64,000 bases of DNA from positions 1 through 64,000 of IMG/VR virus record IMGVR_UViG_3300035169_000077; one strand, given 5' to 3'. The translations under genes were made by a program, and so were the position numbers. Shown here piece by piece: positions 58,202-64,000 of this stretch. The DNA is from a virus. Positions within the stretch are counted from its first letter, which is position 1. Each line of letters begins with the position of its first letter. The notes under the pieces are model-generated. The model was not told the DNA's origin and ran no database searches. It was given only the letters and a program-made list of their open reading frames with translations.

Positions 58202-58650
58202 TCGCCGGGCACCCCCGTCACGCCGAGCCTGATGAACGTGATCGCCCGCCCGGCCCGGTCGCAGGTCTCCTTCGTCTTGCCGCTGCAGTCGTCGCACAGC
58301 AGGCGCAGCACGTGGCCCGGCGCGGGGCTTCGGTCGGCGTTGGCGCGGCCCATCGCCGCCATCCACACGGCCGCCGCGTGCGAGCACCCATCGCAGGTCA
58401 GCGGCATCTCTGGAGGCTCTCCGGCAGCGCGCCGGCATGCTTCCCGGTAGGCCCTGCCGAACCGCTCGCGAAGGTCCGGGGTATCGAGGATGCCGGGCGA
58501 CCCCTGGACCCCGACCAGGACCGCGTCCCGCAGCCTGCCGACCCTGACCTTGTCGCCCATCGCGTCGGTGATGACGTCGATGATCTCGGCCTCGTCGAGG
58601 TCCGCCACGAGAGCGTCACGCCTTTCCTCGGCTGCCTCGAACTGGTCCAT
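58198..58650 (-). CDS. hypothetical protein with zinc-like cysteine pairs
   Basis: A 150-residue protein, ATG 58650. Acidic N-terminal helix (EEAEERR-type, ALVADLDEAEIIDVITDAMG), CDGC near residue 86 and CDDC near 119. The cysteine pairs could form one zinc site. Function is unknown. Confidence 0.6.
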   Translation of the reverse strand: MDQFEAAEERRDALVADLDEAEIIDVITDAMGDKVRVGRLRDAVLVGVQGSPGILDTPDLRERFGRAYREACRRAAGEPPEMPLTCDGCSHAAAVWMAAMGRANADRSPAPGHVLRLLCDDCSGKTKETCDRAGRAITFIRLGVTGVPGE

Positions 58651-58940
58651 CAGTTCCCTCCTCCTGCCGCCGTGGCGGCGTCTGCCGTGCCCGGGAAATG
58701 CGCGCCGAGGGAAGCGACGAACGCGCTCAGCAGCCGCTCCGCCTCCGGCTTCAGCTCCCCCGGGCCGTCTCCGTAGCGGCGCACGGCCTGCATGCCGGGC
58801 AAGTCAGTGGTCAGCACCCACTCGCCGCTTGCCTGCAGAGATCGCCAGATCGAGAACAGGCACGCCTCCACGGTGCCGACGTGGCCGCCGATCATGCCGA
58901 GGGGAGTCTCCTGCCAGCGGATGCGCTCAGCCACGCTCAT
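58650..58940 (-). CDS. hypothetical protein
   Basis: A 96-residue protein, ATG 58940 overlapping the previous stop (ATGA). Features: VEACLFSIWRSLQASGEWVL and a helical end (EAERLLSAFVASLGAHF). Function is unknown. Confidence 0.55.
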   Translation of the reverse strand: MSVAERIRWQETPLGMIGGHVGTVEACLFSIWRSLQASGEWVLTTDLPGMQAVRRYGDGPGELKPEAERLLSAFVASLGAHFPGTADAATAAGGGN

Positions 58941-59224
58941 TTCAGTTCTTCCTGTCCTGCCGCCGTGGCGGCCCTGTTGATCCTGTCCGCGTGCTCCCTG
59001 TACGCGGCTGACGTGTCGCAGCCGATCAGGAAGTTCATCCCGTCGTGGCGCGGGAAGTGGGTACGCCATGCCAGCCAGCGGGGGACGTCGTACTCCGGCA
59101 TCCGGTGCGGGGGCACGGTCAGCAGCTCGTACTTCTCGCCCGGCTCGATCGGCTGGTCGCAGTCGTTGCATGCGTGCGTCGTGCGGGCGGTGCGGACCCT
59201 GACGGCGATCGGGTAGTCAGTCAC
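58937..59224 (-). CDS. small zinc-ribbon protein
   Basis: A 95-residue protein from GTG 59224 (GTGA overlap). HACNDCDQPIEPGEKYELLT is a treble-clef-type knuckle near residue 19, with C68 further on. Such proteins are common in actinophages. Function is unknown. Confidence 0.6.
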   Translation of the reverse strand: MTDYPIAVRVRTARTTHACNDCDQPIEPGEKYELLTVPPHRMPEYDVPRWLAWRTHFPRHDGMNFLIGCDTSAAYREHADRINRAATAAGQEELK

Positions 59225-59634
59225 GGCGCTTCCTCCCCGAGGATCTCGCGGGCCACGGCCAGTGCCCCGTCCCAGTGCTTGCAGGCGCCGCCCAGGTAGC
59301 CGCACCCGCAGTGCCACCACGGGCCGGGATCGTCCTTGACCTCCTCGGCGCACCGCCCCGCCGTCTCCTCCAGCCACCCGGCCAGAGGCTCGCGGGCATT
59401 GCCGAGGAGAACGATCAGCGTGGCGTCGGCCTTCTGGCGCCCCTCGTGCGCCGGGTCGCCGCACCGGTACATCTCCGCGACCATGTGACCGTCTGGCATG
59501 CCGGGGCCGTCAACCGCAGGGTCAACGCCGTCCAGGTACGACACCCTCCACGGGGCCGGGGTAGCGGTGCTCCCGGCCTCCCTCAGGAGGTTGGCGGCAC
59601 GGCGGAGGGTCTCGGCGGGGTGCTCGGCGCTCAC
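59221..59634 (-). CDS. conserved hypothetical protein
   Basis: A 137-residue protein from GTG 59634 (GTGA overlap). The layout HPAETLRRAANLLREAG, VSYLDGVDPAVDGPGMPDGH, HCGCGYL and LAVAREILGEEA is a recurrent actinophage type; the next gene shares its outline. Function is unknown. Confidence 0.65.
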   Translation of the reverse strand: MSAEHPAETLRRAANLLREAGSTATPAPWRVSYLDGVDPAVDGPGMPDGHMVAEMYRCGDPAHEGRQKADATLIVLLGNAREPLAGWLEETAGRCAEEVKDDPGPWWHCGCGYLGGACKHWDGALAVAREILGEEAP

Positions 59635-59984
59635 TGCGGCCCTTCCTCGTCGCTCAGGTAGGCGCGGGCAACCGCGATCGCCTCGTCAACGCCGACGCGG
59701 CCGGCCAGCTCGGCGTCCATGCCGACCATCCACGCGATCTTGTCCAGAAGGGCCGCGACCGCCCGGGACGTGGCCAGGTCCCAGGGGGCGGCCATCTCGC
59801 CAGCGGGGCCGCCGAGGCCGTTCGCCACGCCTGCGCGGTACCTCGTGTTGGCGTCGGCGGCCGTCTCGAACCGCCAGTAGGAGCGGAACGGGTCGGCCAT
59901 CTCGGCTTCCATGGCATCGGCGCGCTGCCGGATGTACTCGGCGGCACGGGCCATCAGGTGGGCGGGGTGCTCAGCCGTGGTCAC
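59631..59984 (-). CDS. conserved hypothetical protein, paralogue-like to its neighbour
   Basis: A 117-residue protein from GTG 59984 (GTGA overlap). It shares with the next gene the opening (AEHPAHLMARAAEYIRQRA versus AEHPAETLRRAANLL) and the ending (AIAVARAYLSDEE). The two probably arose by duplication. Function is unknown. Confidence 0.65.
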   Translation of the reverse strand: MTTAEHPAHLMARAAEYIRQRADAMEAEMADPFRSYWRFETAADANTRYRAGVANGLGGPAGEMAAPWDLATSRAVAALLDKIAWMVGMDAELAGRVGVDEAIAVARAYLSDEEGPQ

Positions 59985-60145
59985 CGTGACCGCCTCCGCC
60001 GCTTAGGCGTGGCCGTGACTCCCAGCCAGCCGAACGGCGTCCGCGTCCCCGCAGACACCCGCACCCGGCCACGGCCGAGCGGCTCTGAGATGCGGAGCCG
60101 GAAAGGGCCAACCCGCACCGACTGGGAAACCCTCAAGCCCCTCAC
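59981..60145 (-). CDS. very small basic protein
   Basis: A 54-residue protein from GTG 60145 to the TGA overlapping the next start (GTGA at 59981-59984). Beta-type, basic (SVRVGPFRLRISEPLGRGRV, ending PKRRRRSR). Resembles short VRVGP-type proteins of actinophages. The overlap and codon bias support it. Confidence 0.6.
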   Translation of the reverse strand: MRGLRVSQSVRVGPFRLRISEPLGRGRVRVSAGTRTPFGWLGVTATPKRRRRSR

Positions 60146-60146
60146 G

Positions 60147-60443
60147 TCAGTTCACCGGCCCTAGCACGATGACGCGCTCGGCGTTGCCGCCGGGCTCGTA
60201 CAGGTCGTCCGCGTCAGACTGCGTCCAAGCCCCTGTGCGCACCCACCCGGCGACGTCCTCCGCCGTGGGGTACACCTCGCCGGAGTAGGTGCTGTCCGGC
60301 TCGTACACCGCCTCCCACGCTTCGGCGAGGGGTGAGTGGCCGTTGCCCTCCGCGTCCTTCCGCAGGACCACCTTGCGGTCCCTCGGCTGCGTGGCGAGGT
60401 AGTCGAGCAGGTCGCCCACGGTGCTCATCTTGTTGTCGGTCAA
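60147..60443 (-). CDS. small conserved hypothetical protein
   Basis: A 98-residue protein. TTG 60443 is preferred (TTGA overlap and AGAGGA upstream) over ATG 60428. Contains TVGDLLDYLATQPRDRKVVL, a helix-rich start seen in small actinophage proteins, and an acidic middle. Function is unknown. Confidence 0.6.
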   Translation of the reverse strand: MTDNKMSTVGDLLDYLATQPRDRKVVLRKDAEGNGHSPLAEAWEAVYEPDSTYSGEVYPTAEDVAGWVRTGAWTQSDADDLYEPGGNAERVIVLGPVN

Positions 60444-61045
60444 CGTTCCGGTCCTCTCGCCAGAAGGCCGGCAACGGCGGCCTCGTCGCCGGGATAGTCA
60501 GGGTCGGGGAAAGAGTCCAGGCGGGCGCGGTCGTCCGCCTCGGCCAGCGCCCGCGCCTCCCGGCGGACGGCAGGGTAGCCGTCAACGTGGCCGCAGGGGT
60601 TCTTCCAGCCGTCGCAGCCCAGCTGCCGCGAGCCGTCGTAGGAGGTCGTCTCGAAAGGCTCGCCGCGCGGGCCGTCGCACTGCGGGCACGTCCACGGGAG
60701 CGTCACCCGGATGCTGTGGAATCCCTCGTGCTGCTGGCTTCCGGGGATGGTGACTGTCCTCACCGAGGGTGCCTCGCCGACGCGCGATGGCATCGCCTCC
60801 GCCGCCGCCGGCTCGGCGTCGGCGAGGCGGCACGACTCCATCCACGCCTTAGCGAACGCCTCCCGCTCGGCCGGGCTGGAAATGTGCGCCGACGTCGTCT
60901 TGCCGTGCTCGTCCCTGATCAGGAACTGGACCGCGCCGCCGTCCTCGTCGTCCTCGGGCGGGTAGGCGCCGATCGTGAGCTCCTCGCCGAAGAAGCCGCG
61001 CACGGTGTGCGTGAAGGCGGCGTCGGGCATCTCGTCACTGGCCAC
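60440..61045 (-). CDS. hypothetical protein with a zinc-like site
   Basis: A 201-residue protein. Beta-type N terminus (VRGFFGEELTIGAYPPED, VQFLIRDEHG). CPQC near residue 120 pairs with CDGWKNPCG further on. GTG 61045 or ATG 61030 could be the start. Function is unknown. Confidence 0.6.
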   Translation of the reverse strand: MASDEMPDAAFTHTVRGFFGEELTIGAYPPEDDEDGGAVQFLIRDEHGKTTSAHISSPAEREAFAKAWMESCRLADAEPAAAEAMPSRVGEAPSVRTVTIPGSQQHEGFHSIRVTLPWTCPQCDGPRGEPFETTSYDGSRQLGCDGWKNPCGHVDGYPAVRREARALAEADDRARLDSFPDPDYPGDEAAVAGLLARGPER

Positions 61046-61433
61046 TGACCGTCACCCCGTGGCACCGCTCGCACGTCCGGAACCCTGCAGCCCACTCTGA
61101 GCGGGCAACCCGGTGAGCGCACAGGCCGGTCACGTAGCCGTCCTCGAAGCCGGGGAAAGGCTCGCCGACAGGGAAGGGCTCCGCGTCCAGGACCGTGACC
61201 GTGATTCCGTCACTTAGCCGCTGGCCTCCCTTCAGGGCCTCGGCCACGGGACCGGAGACCTCCGCGCCCAGGAGGCAGGCGGCCACCCCCGCTGGCGTGG
61301 CGTCGTCAAACTCGCAGTCCTCCGCGAACTGCGCCGCCTGCGCCTCCGTCATCCAGACCACTACCGGCACCAGCACCGCCACCACGGGCGGATCCGGCCG
61401 CTTGTCCTCTTCCTGCTCCACTGGCTCAGCCAC
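61035..61433 (-). CDS. hypothetical protein
   Basis: A 132-residue protein from GTG 61433 with GAGGAGGG upstream. A charged N-terminal part leads to VVAVLVPVVVWMTEAQAAQF, and a CERC pair is near the C terminus. Function is unknown. Confidence 0.6.
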   Translation of the reverse strand: MAEPVEQEEDKRPDPPVVAVLVPVVVWMTEAQAAQFAEDCEFDDATPAGVAACLLGAEVSGPVAEALKGGQRLSDGITVTVLDAEPFPVGEPFPGFEDGYVTGLCAHRVARSEWAAGFRTCERCHGVTVSGQ

Positions 61434-61436
61434 GGT

Positions 61437-62012
61437 TCAGCCCTCCTCTTCGTCGCTGTTGATGACCGGGAACACGTGCCCGGCGAACTCGCACACATCG
61501 GCTAGCAGCCCGTCCGGCCCGGCTCCCTCTACGTTGAAGACCCGGTCCCGCCCTAGGCGCGAGTCGTCGTTGCCGCTGGCGCTGCACGTGGGGCAGTAGC
61601 GGGGCTCGTCCTGCCCGGCTGCCTCCGCCTCGGCTAGCGCCTGCTCCCAGCAGGCGCGCAGCACCGGGTACCAGCCGGGCATCTCACGGAGGACCCGGGA
61701 GACGCTCGCCCACTCCTCGCCTGTCATCGCGTCCACTGCGGGTGCCTGGTCCGGGAACGGGAACGTCCCGGCGACGTCGGCGGCGAAGTCGCCCGGCACC
61801 CGGCCCCCGGACTCCCCCGCGATCCCCGCAGCCCTCCGCCCCAGCATCCCGGCGAGCAGCGCGGCCCCCTTCGCGGTCAGCGCCTCCCACTGCGACGGCG
61901 TGAAGTACGACCACGCGCCCGCGTCAAGCAGCACGCTCCCGTAGTCGCCCCGGATCCTCGCCTGCCCGTCCTGGGTGTCCACCGGCACCCACTGGGTTAC
62001 CTGCCCGGTCAT
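61437..62012 (-). CDS. hypothetical protein
   Basis: A 191-residue protein, ATG 62012 with a GGGGGAG site. The ATG overlaps the stop of the small gene upstream. Features: SYFTPSQWEALTAKGAALLA, a CPTC pair near residue 141 and an acidic end. Function is unknown. Confidence 0.65.
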   Translation of the reverse strand: MTGQVTQWVPVDTQDGQARIRGDYGSVLLDAGAWSYFTPSQWEALTAKGAALLAGMLGRRAAGIAGESGGRVPGDFAADVAGTFPFPDQAPAVDAMTGEEWASVSRVLREMPGWYPVLRACWEQALAEAEAAGQDEPRYCPTCSASGNDDSRLGRDRVFNVEGAGPDGLLADVCEFAGHVFPVINSDEEEG

Positions 62013-62137
62013 CCCGCTCCCCCTTCGCTGGTCACTGCCGTCTTCTCCGCCCTCTCCGCGCACAGCAGGCACCGGGACGGGTCAAGGCCGTCCTCGCACA
62101 CGTCATCCACCGCCTCCGCGTACATCCAGTTCGTCAC
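62009..62137 (-). CDS. very small cysteine-containing protein
   Basis: A 42-residue protein from GTG 62137 with GGAAGGGG upstream. Its stop overlaps the next ATG (ATGA). Contains MYAEAVDDVCEDGLDPSRCL and then LCAE, three cysteines in a possible metal site. Coupling and ribosome site support it. Confidence 0.6.
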   Translation of the reverse strand: MTNWMYAEAVDDVCEDGLDPSRCLLCAERAEKTAVTSEGGAG

Positions 62138-62141
62138 CGGG

Positions 62142-62378
62142 TCACCCCTTCCCGGCCGGCGTGGCCAGCCAGACCGCGTTCGCCTTGTCCTCCGTGGCCG
62201 TCAGGGTCACGGGGGTGAAGTCCGGCAGGCTGAGCGCCCCGGACATGCCGCCCGGTGCCTCCCAGTCCAGCCGGGTCGACTCGTACCGGTCACCGAGGCC
62301 GGCATCAGTCACCGTCACCGCGCCGGGGAACACGGGGAGCGTCACCGTGTCGCCGGGGCGGATACGCCATGCCTCCAC
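62142..62378 (-). CDS. small beta-rich protein
   Basis: A 78-residue protein (WRIRPGDTVTLPVFPGAVTV, MSGALSLPDFTPVTLTATED). Probably a small beta barrel. Function is unknown. Confidence 0.6.
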   Translation of the reverse strand: MEAWRIRPGDTVTLPVFPGAVTVTDAGLGDRYESTRLDWEAPGGMSGALSLPDFTPVTLTATEDKANAVWLATPAGKG

Positions 62379-62379
62379 G

Positions 62380-62598
62380 TCAGGCCGCCTCCGCCGCGAG
62401 ATCGGCCAGCAGGACGTTCCGCGTCACGAGGTCAGTCCCGGCGCGCTCGTCTGCGGCGGGGAACTCAACCGTGGCGAAGCGCTCGCCGCACTGGCTGAAC
62501 AGCCGCAGGACGCGGCCCTCATCGCTGTACCCGAGCGCGTCGTGCTCGGGGTCAAGCTCGCCCGTGAAGCGGACGGCGCCGCCAGCCTGGATCGTCAT
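62380..62598 (-). CDS. small beta-rich protein
   Basis: A 72-residue protein. ATG 62598 is chosen for the ribosome site GGGAGGG 7 nt upstream; an in-frame ATG at 62631 has none. FTGELDPEHDALGYSDEGRV and FATVEFPAADERAGTDLVTR suggest a beta-barrel fold. Function is unknown. Confidence 0.6.
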   Translation of the reverse strand: MTIQAGGAVRFTGELDPEHDALGYSDEGRVLRLFSQCGERFATVEFPAADERAGTDLVTRNVLLADLAAEAA

Positions 62599-62637
62599 CG
62601 GGGTCCCTCCCTGGGATGCCGGGTCAGTCATCGGGGG

Positions 62638-63048
62638 TCAGGCCGCCTTCCGCAGCGAGGACTGCGCCGGGCCGTCCGCGATGAGGACGATGACGGCCGC
62701 GCAGCGGTGGTAGCAGGGGCGCTTTGCGGTCAGTCCCCGGCTCGCGTCGCAGTTGCAGCCCTTCGGGGTGGTGACGTGGACGTCGCTGCCGTCCTCGGAC
62801 ACCGCGCGGAACACGTCGGGGCGCTGGCCGGCGCGGACGATGCCGCCGTCCTCGATCAGCTCGCGGGCCTTCTCGACCTGCGCCGGGGTCCACTGCGACA
62901 GGTCCGCGACCTTCGCGGCCTTGCGGAGCTTGGCGCGGCAGCCGGATCCGCGCATCACGGCGAGGCTCTCCGGGCTGCTGATCTTGCGCCCGCAGCCGAG
63001 GCACCGGGCCTCTTGGCTGGTCTCAGTGGTCACCGCGTCGTTGCTCAT
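62638..63048 (-). CDS. DUF6011/SWIM-type zinc protein
   Basis: A 136-residue protein, first gene of the leftward operon. CLGCGRKISSPESLAVMRGS matches DUF6011-type zinc knuckles. CNCDASRGLTAKRPCYHRCA matches a SWIM motif (CxC...CxH), which binds DNA or protein. ATG 63048 is predicted to be leaderless (CATACT 6 nt upstream). Probably DNA-binding, perhaps autoregulatory. Confidence 0.7.
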   Translation of the reverse strand: MSNDAVTTETSQEARCLGCGRKISSPESLAVMRGSGCRAKLRKAAKVADLSQWTPAQVEKARELIEDGGIVRAGQRPDVFRAVSEDGSDVHVTTPKGCNCDASRGLTAKRPCYHRCAAVIVLIADGPAQSSLRKAA

Positions 63049-63112
63049 GCTTATAGTATGTGCCAAGACCGTTGGCATTGTCAAGACTGTTGGCACATAG
63101 TATTGTCGCGGT
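63049..63112. promoter_or_regulatory. divergent leaderless promoter and operator
   Basis: Leftward: TTGACA (63084-63079), 18-bp spacer, CATACT (63060-63055), then 6 nt to ATG 63048. Rightward: TTGTCA (63078-63083), 17-bp spacer, TATTGT (63101-63106), then 6 nt to GTG 63113. The two -35 boxes overlap. Direct repeats CAAGACYGTTGGCA (63064-63077 and 63082-63095) are 18 bp apart, and TATGTGCCAA/TTGGCACATA (63057-63066, 63090-63099) form an inverted repeat. One bound protein could control both directions. Confidence 0.75.
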
Positions 63113-63328
63113 GTGGACCACGAAACGCTGAAGGCCCTCGCACGGGCCGACGCCCGCGCCAAGGCAAGATCCAACGACACGCACAAGGCCCTCGTCGCGG
63201 CCATCTGGGAAGCGGCAGACCAGGGAATGCCGCAGGTCGAGATCGTCCGGGATACCGGGCTGACCCGCGAGCGCATCCGGCAACTCTGCGACCCCGTATA
63301 CCGGGAGAAGCACGGTGGTGAGAAATGA
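63113..63328 (+). CDS. small HTH protein (sigma-4-like)
   Basis: A 71-residue protein from GTG 63113. Residues 33-62 (AADQGMPQVEIVRDTGLTRE, RIRQLCDPVYRE) form a helix-turn-helix like that of sigma factor region 4 or resolvase-type HTH. First gene of a rightward operon opposite the long leftward one. Could be an early regulator acting on the adjacent operator. Confidence 0.65.
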   Translation: MDHETLKALARADARAKARSNDTHKALVAAIWEAADQGMPQVEIVRDTGLTRERIRQLCDPVYREKHGGEK

Positions 63329-63585
63329 GTGACTTCCCGAACCGCGAGCACGCCAACGAGGACAGGACCGCCCGGCAGCAGGCGATCGAGGCACTGGACG
63401 CCATCGCCAGGGACGCTGAGGTCCTGAAGCGCAGGCTCAGCAACGGCAGCTACGCCGACGTGACCGACGCCGAGTCGCTCGTCGCCAAGGCGGGGCAGGT
63501 CGCGCGGCGCCTCGCGGTGCTCGACACTCTCCGGCATGTCCGCGAGTGGCACGCGGCCGACGTCGCCGCCCCGAAGGGGCAGTGA
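63325..63585 (+). CDS. small helical protein
   Basis: An 86-residue protein whose ATG overlaps the previous stop (ATGA). Helical (ARQQAIEALDAIARDAEVLK, AKAGQVARRLAVLDTLR). Function is unknown. Confidence 0.6.
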   Translation: MSDFPNREHANEDRTARQQAIEALDAIARDAEVLKRRLSNGSYADVTDAESLVAKAGQVARRLAVLDTLRHVREWHAADVAAPKGQ

Positions 63586-63588
63586 CCT

Positions 63589-63888
63589 GTGAGCGTCAGC
63601 GGCCCGCTCCCCCGGTGGACGATGCTCAAGCCCGGAGGCCCGTACGAGGCGACCGACCCTCACGGCGTCGCATGGCGCCTCTGGGCTGCCGGCTCGCCTC
63701 CCGCCGATGACCCGTTCCCCGCTGGCTACCGGCTCGCGCCCCGCGATGACCTGGCAAACGTCAACTTCATCAGCGACCATGGCGGCCTCTACCACGCGCT
63801 CGACATGGCGGGCCTGCGCATCGCTGGTGACGCTGTCCGGGCCGATCCGGGCGGGGCGCGGCGGCAACTCGGGCTTGAGGACGGCTAG
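63589..63888 (+). CDS. hypothetical protein
   Basis: A 99-residue protein from GTG 63589, 3 bp after the previous stop. PRWTMLKPGGPYEATDPHGV and GLYHALDMAGLRIAG. Function is unknown. Confidence 0.55.
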   Translation: MSVSGPLPRWTMLKPGGPYEATDPHGVAWRLWAAGSPPADDPFPAGYRLAPRDDLANVNFISDHGGLYHALDMAGLRIAGDAVRADPGGARRQLGLEDG

Positions 63889-63893
63889 CCCGC

Positions 63894-64000
63894 TCACGCT
63901 TCCCCGCACTCCCCGCACTGCCAGCCGTCGTCACCATCGGAGCGGATCACCGTCCCGGCCTCGAACGACTCGCCGCAGCCGGAGCACTTACCGCCCCAGC
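63894..64000 (-). CDS. partial zinc-ribbon protein (cut by the window)
   Basis: The last 35 codons of a leftward gene: GGKCSGCGESFEAGTVIRSD then WQCGECGEA and TGA 63896-63894. Two CxxC pairs form a zinc ribbon. Its start lies outside the window. Confidence 0.6.
   Translation of the reverse strand, partial: WGGKCSGCGESFEAGTVIRSDGDDGWQCGECGEA

Noticed and set aside
1-64000. CRISPR arrays, insertion sequences or transposase genes
   Set aside because: No regularly spaced repeat-spacer series, no transposase motif and no IS-type terminal repeats were seen; the only mobile genes recognised are the intein and the two HNH genes.

Overview
The window is a 64 kb piece of a temperate siphovirus of a high-GC actinobacterium. 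The evidence for the host group is a very high GC content with strong third-position GC, frequent GTG and TTG starts, 4-nt GTGA/ATGA stop-start overlaps, and actinobacterial families such as DUF6221 and DUF6011. The host genus cannot be named from the sequence.

Left to right on the + strand: packaging (small terminase at 672, large terminase with intein at 1290); a portal-NUDIX-MuF fusion (4275); XkdF-like protease (10383), scaffold-like protein (10940) and major capsid protein (12893); an embedded block of glycosyltransferase and sugar-nucleotide genes (14967-19167); head-tail connector and tail genes (19408-25314), with tail chaperones in shifted frames; tape measure (25335) and minor tail proteins to 33797; a lysis region with several tiny membrane proteins and an endolysin (33963-38338); and modular tail fibres ending in a GH12-like domain (40711-45328). 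Small minus-strand genes (moron-like) interrupt this late region at about 3.8, 7.5-10.3, 19.2, 21.6-23.6, 36-37 and 39.7-40.7 kb.

After two terminators comes a minus-strand block: a CCA-adding enzyme overlapping a RlaP-like nucleotidyltransferase, a secreted collagen-like protein, and a regulatory operon. A divergent pair of HTH regulators flanks two operator dyads (50640-50714). A tyrosine integrase follows whose stop codon lies inside a copy of the 3' half of tRNA-Pro(CGG), flanked by tandem arm-type repeats. This is the phage attachment site. More phage-like genes follow it, so the sequence reads as an unintegrated or circularised phage genome rather than a prophage edge.

The right arm carries an initiator-type tRNA-Met without encoded CCA (53898-53971), then about 25 small, mostly uncharacterised genes read leftward with stop-start overlaps. 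At 63049-63112 a symmetric divergent promoter starts a short rightward operon.

The most unusual features are: an HNH endonuclease gene nested out of frame inside the terminase intein; a second HNH gene inserted at the 3' end of a phospholipase D-like gene that it appears to have rebuilt; the portal-NUDIX-MuF fusion; the initiator tRNA, CCA enzyme and RlaP set; and a recurrent TAnnnT/GATnnT-N6-7-start arrangement, suggesting leaderless transcription, in front of most isolated genes, including both HNH genes.
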